From the NCBI GenBank assembly GCA_029851415.1, contig CM056743.1, forward strand, positions 92,602,501 to 92,666,500: 64,000 bases of DNA. The letters run 5' to 3'. Under the pieces are notes generated by a model. It was not told where the DNA came from and did not search any database. It was given only the letters and a program-made list of their open reading frames with translations. Positions 11,720 to 22,486 of the stretch are shown piece after piece; within the stretch, counting starts at the first letter, position 1, and each line of letters opens with the position of its first letter. This stretch comes from Eretmocerus hayati. Taxonomy: Eukaryota; Arthropoda; Insecta; Hymenoptera; Aphelinidae. The translations under genes and the position numbers were made by a program.

Positions 11720-12394
11720 CATGCGGATTGGGGTGGTCCTCATTTTCCAAATTCTGTTTTCGACTCCTTCCACGGTTTTCTTGCATCTTGATGACTAGAA
11801 AATAGTGTTCTAAGCGCGAGGGAGCCGATAAGAATCTCTAACTGACCTGCCAGAGCGATTCTTGGATCGAATTTCTCACCCAGTGATTGGCCTTTCCTGC
11901 GTATGCGCGTAGTTCTATGCTTGTGAAAGTATCTTCAAACGATAGCTGGCAGAATTTTCTTCAGAATGGCCGCTGATGGAGTCGATTTCATGCATTTCAA
12001 CCATAGTTATGACTGTTTTGGGGGGTGAACGAGTCCTAGCCGTCACAGATGACCGCTGTTTGATTCACATATTTGACACATCGGACTCTCCCACTTTCCA
12101 ACAACAGTCACAACTCTGGTAGAGATACATCAAATCAGCACCATCAAGGGGTCATTTTGGAGGAAATTTTGCCGGCTATTGTTACTTTCGCGAGCATACA
12201 ATTTCGTGCATGCGTAGGAAAAGCCAATAAGTGGGCGAGGTATTCGATCTAGGAATCGCTCTGGCGGGTCGGTGAGAGATTTCTCTGGCTTCTTCGTGGT
12301 GAGGAGACTATTTTTCAGTCATAAAAATGCAAGGAAACCGTGAAAGGAGTTAGAAAAGAGAGTTTGCGAGATAAGGACAACCCTCATGCGCATG
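11720..12394. mobile_element. foldback element, about 265-bp arms
   Basis: Left arm about 11720-11985 and right arm about 12140-12394 are diverged reverse complements. Shared landmarks include ccagagcgattc, cacggtttYcttgcat and a central block with aaaagccaat. No transposase or clear target duplication is visible, so the superfamily is unknown. Confidence 0.55.
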
Positions 12395-12476
12395 CCCTGC
12401 AGGAGAATGCGCGAGCATGCGCTGCGAGTAGATACGCGAGCATGTGTACGAATCAAAGAAGCATAGGAACAGTGCG

Positions 12477-12503
12477 AGAGAGAACGTGAGAGAGAGAGAG
12501 AGA
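12477..12503. repeat. short (GA)n tract
   Basis: An imperfect GA dinucleotide run just outside the foldback element. Confidence 0.7.
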
Positions 12504-13036
12504 TCGTGTTCGGTAGACGTTCATCTATACAACAGATACATGCAGTATATACATTCCGACTTCGTCCCCCAACCAATTCCTAGACTATTTCCGATGCCCA
12601 TTGACGATATCCAATGATCAACCCCTCGTTTCGAACTACTCGAGATAATCCACGAGTACAGGTAAGATAGGTTGAGCGAGGAGAGAGAGAAATAGATAAT
12701 TAGATGTCCTTTTTTCGTCCGATGACGGGAATATCATTACATACACTTACATATGTCCGTTACAATATAATAACACGTACAAGAAATGAATAAGATATAT
12801 GTACACGAAATAATAATAAATTCAGTCGATTACTGGCTTGGTCAAGGACAATAAGTATCACAATTTGTGACTAGTCAGGGTGTTTACTCAAAAACTATTC
12901 AAGCACTCATGAGTCTGGATATAAATTGATGAAGAATAGGGGGCGAGGGTTCGCACTAATATCACAGATATAGATCACTAACTGGATGACTAAGGTCACA
13001 TGTAAAAGTACCAGCTCAAAAAAAGAACCCTCCCCA

Positions 13037-16000
13037 TTACAGATTGGAATAATGCCTCTTCTCCACATCAATCTTCTGCGGAGACTGGGTTAGTAAAAAA
13101 TCTTTCAGAGATTCTTTGAATAGTGATGTTTTCCCCAGCTGCCGAAAGCCCGGAGGGAGGAAGTGCCACAAATGAGCACATTGAACCTGGGAAGATCTTC
13201 TTCCATATTCAAGTCTCATATTGGGAACTTTGAGTCCCCGCTCTTCTGCATCACCGCGTGCGGGGCGTTCAGATTGGTACCTGGTGAACATCGCAGCTAG
13301 GTAGCCAGGCTCTCCTAAATGCATGATCTTGTGCATCAACAGAGCTGCGAAGTACATTCTCCGCGAATCAGTACGTAACCAACCCAAACGCTCCCTAAAC
13401 GGGGTGATGTGCTCGTCTCTCCTAAGATCAAAAATATACCTTACACATGAATTGCTTAGTCGTTGTATCCGTTGCCGCTGTTCGTCCGTGACGTCGAGGT
13501 ACACGACTGTGCAATAATCTAATCGTGGTTGAACTAATGACTCGACCAGGCGAATTCGGAGAGGTCTGGTGATACACGCCCTAAAGAACCGCAATCCGTT
13601 GAGGGCTCTGTTCACTTTCTTGGTTACTCGGTCAATGTGCGGCTTCCACGTCAGTTCACTATCAAGTGTAACACCAAAACTCATGACCGTATCGCTGAAC
13701 GGGATGAATTTTCCTTCCTGTATCTCAACCCCTGGCAAGTCCATTCTTTTCAGATCTTTGATGTTCCTCTCAGAGCTGAGAAGGATTGCCTTGGTATTGC
13801 CAGCGTTGAGACGCAGGCCGGAACTTCTGGCCCATTCAGCAATTAGTCGTCCTACTTCTCCCAGCCGAGTGATGCCTTCCTTGATCTTATTTTTCTCTAC
13901 CTGGAGATAAATTTGGAGGTCATCAGCGTAAGAGAGATGATCTACCGACTTTCCGTCTAGCAAACCAGGTAAGTCATTAACATATAAGCTGAAGATAGGA
14001 GGCCCGAGAACGGATCCCTGTGGAATACCCAGATTGGTTTCGAGCCAATCAGAACTACCGAATTTTAAAGTGACTATTTGGGTGCGGCCTTGTGAGTATG
14101 ATTTTATCCACAGAAGTGCCGATCTTGAGGATCCAAGGTTTCGGAGCTTCCTCAACAGCTTTGACGGTGTTATTGTGTCTAAGGCTTTGCTAAAGTCGAA
14201 TAGTAGGAGTAAGGTGATCTTCTTCCTATCAATGCCTACTCTGATGTCATCCGTCAACTTCAGTAAAGCTGTCTGGGTGCTATGGTATTGCCTGAAACCA
14301 GTCTGGAAGCGATCAAGAAGTTTCTCTACTTCTGAATACTGAGTGATTTGGTCATGTGTGATTTTTTCCAGAACCTTGGAAAGGAAGCACAGCAACGCTA
14401 TGGGACGGAAGTCCGAGACCGTTGATGGAGTTGCAGTCTTCTTCAATGCAATCGGCTGCGCTTGCTCCCAAGCCTCGGGAAAAACGTTATGAGCAAAAGA
14501 GGAATTGAAAATATCTACAATAAGATCACCAATTGCCAGAAGAGCCTTCGCGATCACGCTCTGGGGGATCCCATCCATCCCGCGGGCCTGCGAGGAGAAA
14601 TGTTCAATAGCAAGGACTACATCATTGAAATTTGTGGGCTTAAATTTAAACCCCCCCTCCGGTGCTGAGTTAATATCGTCCATTGCTTCATTGATATTCT
14701 CGTGAGGCAGAACGGAAACCCCCGCAAAGTGAGCGTTCAACTCATCCGGTGTGAGACCGTGGATTTCTCCCTCTTTGCTCTTGGGTAAGAGGCCGAGATT
14801 CCGCATCTCCTTCCAGATATTCTTGTTCTGATCAAAATCGACTGAAAGGTGGTTTTGAAGGAAGGAATTACGCTCTTGCTCAATGCGCAGATCGACCTCT
14901 TCGCTAAGCCGGAAGTACTCATTTTGAAGCTCAGGACACTTGCACTGGTTGCGTTGCATGCGCTCCCAGCGCCTGCACGTCGCGTCTCGCTTAGGGTGTG
15001 TCCAAAAATGAAGCGCCCGCGCCGCATCCCGGCGCGCGGCGCCGCTCCCGGCACCCGCGCTGGCACCGCGCTCTGAGCAGGTTCAAAAATTATCCACGTA
15101 ATTGACTATATGCGAAGTATAAAACCGAAGTTTAGGCACCTCGATCACTAAGTACATCTCCGGAAAGAGGAGTCAACGTGTGTGTCTATAAATTAACACA
15201 AACAATTTCTAGCGCGCGCCAGCGCCGGTGCCGGGAGCGGTGCCACGCGCCGGGGCGCGGCACGGGCGCTTCATTTCTGGACACACCCTTATTCGTGAGC
15301 ACCCTCAACTCAGGACCAATCCAAGGAGCATCATTTTTACGCGGGCTTATAGTTTTCTCCGGTGCTAGTTCATCTAAAACGATCTTTGAATTTCCATTCA
15401 AGCAGTGAATTGCGTCTCCCAAACTGGTTTCGGCATTTCCAAGAGCTGTCCAGTCGCAGCGAAGCAGGTGGTCATTCAATATCTCCGGAGTGATGTTACG
15501 AAAATCCCTATACTTGCAGGAATTTTTTGGCGGAGTAGGGGTGAAGACGGTGATGGCGACGTCAATGACCGAGTGCCCACCGAAACTGGGCAGGTGTCTG
15601 TTGTGGAAGTCAGTAATGGTGTCGTTGTCATCTACGTAGATGTGATCAATCCATGTATGAGATACATTGGGGTTGTGTTGATGAGTCGGGCCATGCTGCA
15701 CTATCTGCAAGGCTAGTTCTTCTGTCAGTGCAGTCAGTGTCTTGGTGTCGGGATGAGCAGTATCTAACAAGTCAGCGTTTAGGTCACCCATAATGATTTT
15801 GTGACGGTAATCACCACACAGCCGGGAAACGAACCAAACAGCCCATCATCCTTCTGCATGGCGATTTTTGGGGGTCTATAGATTACCGCGACTAATATTG
15901 GGGTCGAGCTGCCTTGCTGCACGCTACAAGAAAGAAATTCGGGCACGCCAGGTTTCCCCGGCCCAAAAGTATTCGACGAAACCAACTTCTCAACTTTGAA

Positions 16001-16325
16001 GTCATTGCGCACATACAAGGCGACTCCTCCACCCTCTCTGTTACGATCTTGTCGCAACAACGAAAAACATGGAACCTGAACGAGACTGTCATCCACATAC
16101 TCATCTAGCTTCGACTCGGCCACCCCAAATAGATGATAGGAGGGATCGTTAGCGACGAGCAAGCGTAGATGCTCAATCTCATCTGTCAGGGAGTTAAGGT
16201 TGATAAATCCCGCTTTTAAAGAATTACCCCTCCCTCGTCGCTCTTCAGCAGCCGTATCCAGTCAGGGAGTCCTCACTGATTCTGCTGCCGGAACTTCATT
16301 TTGCTCCGGAACGATAGTGCAGCTC
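13037..16325 (-). pseudogene. LINE ORF2: endonuclease and reverse transcriptase (copy A)
   Basis: Read from 16325 downward. The apurinic-type endonuclease has VAESKLD (metal-binding Glu), MGDLNADLL (Asp/Asn) and HSVID near its end. After a linker comes the reverse transcriptase: SDFRPIALLCFLSKVLEK, FDFSKALDT (first catalytic Asp), GIPQGSVLGP, SYADDLQIYL (catalytic Asp pair) and a C-terminal block ending CVRYIFDLRRDE...EPGYLAAMF. The element would nick target DNA and reverse-transcribe its own RNA there. Lesions: a frameshift near 15790-15830, a stop near 16266, and the MITE at 14994-15288. The 640-codon RT part (13037-14959) is still open, so decay is modest. Motifs place it in the CR1/L2 part of the Jockey superfamily. 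Confidence 0.85.
14994..15288. mobile_element. PIF/Harbinger-like MITE inside LINE copy A
   Basis: A 295-bp unit with about 70-bp GC-rich inverted termini starting GGGTGTGTCCA. It is flanked by TTA on both sides (14991-14993, 15289-15291). The uninterrupted site exists in LINE copy C (near 35500) and copy D (near 53130) as ctcgctta-ttc, so the insertion and its 3-bp duplication are read directly. TTA duplications and GGG ends fit PIF/Harbinger. It has no coding capacity. Confidence 0.85.
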
Positions 16326-16326
16326 T

Positions 16327-17452
16327 GAGATAGATAGATAGATAGATGTCCTTTATTCGTCCGAAGACAAAAAATACAATTACATACACCTACATATGCC
16401 CGTTAAAATGTAATAACACGTATAAGAATGAATATAATATATGTACAACAAAATAATAATGATAATTTCAGTCTATTACTGGTTTGGTCAAGGACAATAA
16501 TTATTACAATTCGTGACTAGTCAGGGTGCATACTTAGAAGTATAAAAAGAGGGGTAAGGGCTCGCACTAATATCACAGCTATAGATCACCAATTGGGTGA
16601 CTGAGGTCACATGTAAAAATACTAAATTGAAGAAGAGCCCTTCCCATTACAGATTAAAATAATGCCTCTTCTCCACATCAATCCTCTGGGAGGATAGTGT
16701 TAACAGGAAGTCTTTCAAGGACTCTTTAAATAATGATATCTTCCCAAGCTGCCAAAAGCCCGGAGGGAGAAAGTTCCACAAATGAGCACACTGAACCTGG
16801 AAAGATCTTCTTCCATATTCAAGTCTCATGTTGGGAACTTTGAGTACCCGCTCTTCTAGATCACCCCGTGCGGGGCGTTCGGATTGGTACCTGGTAAACA
16901 TCGCAGCTAGGTAGCCAGGTTCTCCTAAGTGCATGATCTTATGCATCAAGAGAGCTGCGAAGTACATTCTCCGCGAATCAGTACGTAACCAACCCAAGCG
17001 CTCCCTAAACGGGGCGATGTGCTCGTCTCTCCTAAGATCAAAAATATATCTCACACATGAATTGCTTAGTCTCTGTACCCGTTGCCGCTGTTCGTCCGTG
17101 GCGTCGAAGTACACGACCGCGCAATAAGGTGCGGTTGAACCAATGACTCGACTAGGCGAATTCGGAGAGGTCTGGTGATACATGCCCTAAAAAACCGCAG
17201 ACCGTATAGGGCTCTGTTGACTTTCTTAGTTACTTGGTCGATGTGCGGTTTCCATGTCAATTCACTGTCAAGTGTAACACCGAGACTCACGACCGTATCA
17301 CTGAACGGGATGAACTTTCCTTCCTGTATCTCAACCTCTGGCAAGTCCATTCTCTTCAGATCTTTGATATTTCTTTCCAAGCTGAAGTAGATTGCCTTGG
17401 TCTTGCCAGCTTTGAGACACAGGCCGGAACTTCTGGCCCACTCGGCAACTAG
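16327..17452 (-). mobile_element. CR1-like LINE family 1, copy B (5'-truncated)
   Basis: The 3' tail is an ATCT microsatellite (16327-16347, read as GATA on plus). The 3' UTR closely matches copy A. Coding sequence runs from the stop near 16647 up to about 17450, where it ends abruptly against a (GA)n tract in the middle of the RT domain. It is directly abutted to the 5' end of copy A. Confidence 0.85.
16647..17450 (-). pseudogene. LINE ORF2 C-terminal part (copy B)
   Basis: Encodes the end of the reverse transcriptase after the YADD box plus the C-terminal region (VAEWARSSGL, KPHIDQVTKKVNRALYGL, CVRYIFDLRRDE, EPGYLAAMF). One frameshift near 17125 separates two frames. The 5' boundary at VAEWAR is truncation, not a start codon. 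It cannot encode an active enzyme. Confidence 0.85.
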
Positions 17453-17514
17453 AGAGAGAGAGAGAGTGAGAGAGAGAGGGGGGAGAGAGAGAGAGATTGA
17501 TTGATTGATCAACG
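17453..17514. repeat. (GA)n tract followed by (GATT)n
   Basis: About 45 bases of GA-rich repeat, then three to four GATT units at 17495-17512. On the minus strand the GATT part reads as an (AATC)n tail, which could be the 3' end of the family 2 LINE to its right, with (TC)n next to it as target. Confidence 0.6.
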
Positions 17515-18789
17515 GTTTGTTATGCCATGGTCACAGCAGACTGTAGGGCAAAGGTACATAATTTGACAATACTATAAACTCATTCCTAATTCTCAAAAGG
17601 ACGATTTTGAATGAATAATATGTTTCGATACTTAGTGGTTACAGATTAGATATTCTGAAACCCTCGCATCCTCACACATGAAAATTTAGGCTACACTCTA
17701 AACAAGTGAGAAACGAGTGAAAAACAGGTAAGCACAGTGATTCCACAACAAAAATTTTACTCACGCATTCGTTGCGACACAGTATACAATGACTCAGACT
17801 TCCTTCTCATGCATATATGAGGAAATCCTAGGAACTTTTGACTCTTGCTGTCACTCCACCATCATTTGGGCTGTGTGGCGTGTAATTAGGCCTACCCAGT
17901 CAAATTTTCTTTGTTCGGATGTCCTGAAAGTAGACACCAAATTTGAAGTGGATTGGTGGATGTGGATAGATACTAGAACCGCTCAAGTGCGAAGAAATAC
18001 CCGAAAATCGACAAAATGATGTGTCACTCTTCCCAACTCTCAAAATTCGTCAAGCTTTCATGGTTCTAGCGTACCACAGCAGGTTCTGTAATTCCGCAGG
18101 TATGTTTCTTATGAACCGAAGTGATGATTTTTTTCTTCCAGGAAGATGTACATTGATGTACTCAGCCGTGACACGCATTGGATGGTCTGTCACTCCATTT
18201 CGATGGAACAGCATTACTCGTGTTCTTAAGCTAATACACTCCTCATTTTAGAGGGACTCCCCGATGAACTCATATCGACCTATTGCAGGTCCATGTACTG
18301 AACGGGGGAATCAAGGAACTGCGTTCAACCGGAACGAAATTAGTGTTACTCATGGTATATTTACGCCGTTCTCGTAAATATACCATATACGAGTACCATC
18401 TGTTTGAATGGGGACAATTGCAAATTTCATACAGACACTTCGTTTTTTTCAGGAAACGTTACCTTCGTCATGACGACTTCCGTCATGAAACGTTCCCTCG
18501 AAATCTCAAAAAGTTCAAAGACTTTCTGGATTTGTACAAAACTGACTAATATCGGATTTGATATCCGCATCTTGTACGTAACTGGATGATAAGATCTGGT
18601 AGGACCAAGACTCTCCAATATTTGGTTTGTGTTTGCCACCTTTCGATAGGGCACAAGCCACCATCGTTACGATTGTGCGATCGAAATCATGAACTCTAAA
18701 AGTTGAGGATCTCTGACATCCATTCAAGTATATTCTATAAGAGATCCCCGCCCGGCCAACCCCTGACGCTCACCCAATCAATGAACATT
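17515..18789. other. no gene seen; possibly family 2 LINE 3' UTR
   Basis: Lies between the (AATC)n tail and the family 2 LINE C-terminal coding remnant, so it may be that element's 3' UTR or older DNA. Short plus-strand frames do not resemble known proteins. It contains one perfect hairpin (18352-18386). Confidence 0.35.
18352..18386. repeat. perfect 14-bp hairpin, 7-nt loop
   Basis: ATGGTATATTTACG at 18352-18365 is followed by loop ccgttct and its exact reverse complement at 18373-18386. Confidence 0.8.
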
Positions 18790-18802
18790 TCGGACCGAAT
18801 TC

Positions 18803-19344
18803 TTAAAAAATTCCAAAAATGTCGCCCAAGACTTTGTTCTGTAAGTCGTTGAGCGAATTATTCCATATGACCCACATGAGAGGTTCTGTTTTTGGAACCC
18901 TCCAAGGAGTTGTATGGAAAATTTCAGAGATGTACACAGCGTTTCCCAGTATTTTCACTATTTGGGGCCAAAAGTCAAAAGTTTCTGAGAATTCCTCATA
19001 TATAGACACAGCTTTCTTAAATTCCTCAAAAGGAACCTTGAAGCGGATGCTCACAGGGATAGTTTCCCACAGTTTGGTTCCTACGTGTGAAAACGCGTTC
19101 TCATATGCGGTCGTTCGAATCAGGGGGCCAATATGATAGGAGATTGATTTCTTTGGGATCGGCAAACTTGCTTATCAAGAGGTTTGGATAGATGAATTAA
19201 GCAATGTGGTGTCGCAGTGGAGAAGACTTTATAGGTCTGAACGCTTAAGAAGTACTCACGCCGATCCTGTAGAGGTAACTACTGTAGACGATCATAATAT
19301 GGCTGCAAAGCTGCATCGTGATGACAACGAAAGATGAACCGGAC
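18803..19344 (-). pseudogene. LINE family 2 ORF2 C-terminus
   Basis: From 19344 downward the minus strand reads CVRFIFRCHHDAALQPYYDR, the usual region after the RT domain of CR1/Jockey elements. Then comes a block with YENAFSHVGTKLWETIP and a K/E/F-rich end, matching the C-terminal tail of such ORF2 proteins. A frame break lies between these parts near 19165. It joins directly to LLNTC at 22487 once the foldback insertion is discounted. Confidence 0.75.
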
Positions 19345-19348
19345 ACAA

Positions 19349-22300
19349 CACGGGGTGCCACTGGCGGAAAAAAGTTTGCCTGAAATGTCGCCTCAAACCG
19401 GAAGTAGGGTTTGATTCGTGATGTCATAAGATGTCAAAATTCCATCGACAGAAAATCGAAAGTGCTCCTTTTTGCGATTTACGCGAGTAGTTGTCCATAT
19501 TCGCAATAACTCTCAGATTGTATTGCGAAGACCCGTCCTAGAGCTATGAATACTTGGCGATACGGTATGAATGAGGGAGAATATAGAAATATGTGCGTCC
19601 GTTGATATTGATTGACGTAGTCTACGTTCGTGGCTTGAAGGGATCGCAGACGAGCGAAGATTGGATATGTGAGAGTGAGTTTCCGTGATACACGCCACGA
19701 TGCCGCATAGATTCTATTTTCGTTTATATTCTTGTATTCTGATAGCGAGGGAATCTATCAGACCTGTTAAGTTGTGATAAAATATTGACTATTCTCACTA
19801 TACCAGTTGTTTGCTTCTAGCAAGCACGCAAACATCGTTTTCATGTGGGTATTCGCGGATGTGCCGACTGCCATACCATTCTTGTGAAGCTGTAATACAT
19901 TATAAAGATGAGGAATCATTGCCCTCGAGGGGTAACTCGTGGATGTCAACTATGGACTCTTTCCGTCTCAAGGGAGAACATGAATCGACAGTTTCATCTA
20001 TGGTCTTGAAGATGGTGACGTACGGTTTTAGATGGGGGAACTTGTATTTGCCTCTGGCTTCTGTATCAACGGGTCGGTCAACATGTCGGTCTTCTCCCGT
20101 CAAACCTCTGGAGCAGATTCGACCTTATTCGGAACTATCCCTCATCTTTATAATGTATCTCAGCTCCACAGAAACGGTACGGCAGTCGGCACATCCGCGA
20201 ATAGCCACATGAAAACGATGTTTGCGTGTTCGCTAGAACTGGGCAACTGATGAAGCAAGAATAGTCAATCGTTTATCACAACTTACAGGTTCGATAGATT
20301 CCCTCACTAATAGAATGATAAGAATATAAACTAGAATAGGAGCTAAGCGGCACCGTGGCATGTATCACGGGAACTCACTCTTACACATCGAATCTTCGCT
20401 TGTCTGCGATTCTTTCAAGCCACGAACGTAAACTACATCAATACATATGAACGGACACACATATTTGTAATTGTCCCTTATTCATAGCAGAGTAATTCCA
20501 CGTCAATTCAGCAAGGTTTCCTCCGACCATTCTTTTATCCCTCCATAAGCCTTTCCCCCGTTTCAAGAGTTGAAGAAAGATAGTTTCAACAGTTTATAGG
20601 ACCAAAAAAGTTTTTTTGCATCACCTAGGTCCATATAAGTTGCCATGAATCCAAGATTTGAAACATTCCCTCGGCAATTCGCATATAACTTTTGACCATC
20701 CTCACCGATCGCAATCCGGCTTACGGTATTCGGAAGAGGAGTCAAAAAACCTATCGATTCACCACCCGCAGAGCCTCCTTGAAGCCGTTCTGGCCCTTGC
20801 CAGACTCAAAATAGTCTTGATTCACGGTGTAGCCCATATCTCTTTTGACCCCCGAGGAAAGAAAAATTTAAAATTCTTTTTTCGATCGATATTGTTTCAA
20901 ACTACACGTAAAAGAAATTTGGAGTATTTCTTCTGATATATGGCTTCTCTGGAATTTTTTTCGTGCGTGAAAATGTCAAAAAAAATAGAAAATGATTTTT
21001 CATGAAGCCGAAACTTCTTGTAGCGCTCTGAATTTATTCTCATCGTATTTGCCGAGTCATTTCACACCGAGAATGTATTTTTTAAGAATCATCTGAGTCC
21101 TTAGAAGTCGTCAAAACACTTAGAAATCATTTTCAAAGCACATTTTTGAACAGAACATGGCCTCACCAGCACGCCCATTGGGTTTTGGGCTCGTAAAACT
21201 CTCCTTGATCGATATTACCATTATGGAAGCGGAACAGAACTGTTAACTGAATATCGTGTATCAAACGTCAATCTCCTGCCCACGGGACCGACTGCATGGT
21301 CTCAATACCATTTCCAATCGAAAGCTGGGTCAATTTCCTTACAAAGAACCTCTTGCCGAAGTCAATTCCGTCGAATGATGTGATACACAGCTGCCAAAGA
21401 GTCTTTGAAGTTATAAGAAGGCTACGTAGGGCTCACAGATTTCATTCTTGACATTCTTGTTTTGATTCGAACGGCTACAAATCCACTCCTAGTGCATCAA
21501 ATATACTCTAACAATAAGTCATTTTGAAGGAAATTTCAAAGGCTATCGTTTAAGAAAAGTTTCACGCGCCCAAAACGAAATGGGCATGCTGGTGAAGCCG
21601 TTTTCTGTTCAGAAATGTGCTTTGAAAATGATTTTTCACTGTCATGACGACTTTGAAGGACTCAAATGATTCTTAGAGAATCCATTTTCTATGTAAAATG
21701 ACTCGGCAAGTACGATGAGAATAAATTCAGAGCTCTACAAGGAGTTCCGGCTTCATGAGAAATCATTTTCTACTCTTTCAACATCTTTACGCACCAAAAA
21801 AATTCTAATGGAGCCATATCTCAGGAGAAATACTTCAAATTTTTTAAAGTGTAGTTCGAAACAATATCAATCGAAAGAGAAATTAAAAAAAATTTTTTTT
21901 TGGGGGGGTCAAAAAAGATATGGGCTACACCGTGAATTAGGGTTATTTTGAGTCTGGCAAGGGCCAGAACGGCTTTTAGAAGGCTTTGCGGTTGGAAAAT
22001 CGATAGGTTCTTGATCCCTCTTCCGAATGCCGTAAGCCGAATTGCGATCGGTGAGGATGGTCGAAAGTTATATGCAAATTGCCGAGGCAATGTTTTAAAT
22101 CTTGGATTTATGTCAAAACCACTGATATGGACCCAGGTAATGCAAAAAAATTTGTTGGTCCTATAAACTCTCGGGACTATCTTTTATCAACATCATGGAA
22201 CGGGAAAAAGACTCATGGAGGGATAAAAAATGGTCGGTAATAACCTTGCTGAATTGACGTGGAATCACTCAGCATACGTTCAAGTACTCCTCAAAGAGTG

Positions 22301-22482
22301 GTCTTCGCAACACAATCTGAGTTATTGTGGAAATCGACAATTACTCGCGTAAATCGCAAGAAGGAGCACCTTCGATTTCCTGTCGATAGAATTTTGACAT
22401 CTCTTGCCATCAGGAATCGAACCCTACTTCCGGTTTCAGGCGACATTTCAGGCAAAATTTGTTCTGCCAGTGGCACGCCGTG
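19349..22482. mobile_element. long-arm foldback transposon with CAC ends and 4-bp duplication
   Basis: Arms: left 19349-19560 continuing 20488-21200, right about 21560-22482. Ends read CACGG(G/C)GTGCCACTGGC, and ACAA lies directly outside each (19345-19348, 22483-22486). It sits within the family 2 LINE ORF2, whose reading resumes outside both duplications. Its left arm was later split by a second foldback (19561-20487). No transposase is seen. CAC termini and a 4-bp duplication are shared with the Chapaev-like element at 6848-10831. Confidence 0.75.
19561..20487. mobile_element. second-level foldback element nested in the arm of 19349-22482
   Basis: Arms of about 350 bp (roughly 19561-19930 and 20130-20487) pair with each other; outer ends share tatgaatRaggga. 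The sequence either side corresponds to an uninterrupted stretch in the opposite arm of the host foldback (about 22250-22290), which shows it is an insertion. The paired frames inside (PHLYNV...NGxAVGTSAN) occur in both arms and are not evidence of a gene. Target duplication is unclear. Confidence 0.65.
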
Positions 22483-22486
22483 ACAA

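Larger units (their letters stand above)
12691..16326 (-). mobile_element. CR1-like LINE family 1, copy A
   Basis: A minus-strand non-LTR element. Its 3' end lies near 12691-12710 with an ATCT-type tail after aaaggacatct; its ORF2 runs up to about 16325, where copy B's 3' tail begins. The 3' UTR (12691-13036) is homologous to those of copies B, C and E but not to that of copy D. A 295-bp MITE interrupts it at 14994-15288. The 5' end is lost at or just upstream of the endonuclease. Confidence 0.85.

Noticed and set aside
18021..18251. Short plus-strand frames as host genes
   Set aside because: No motifs, weak composition, and located where the 3' end of a minus-strand LINE is expected.
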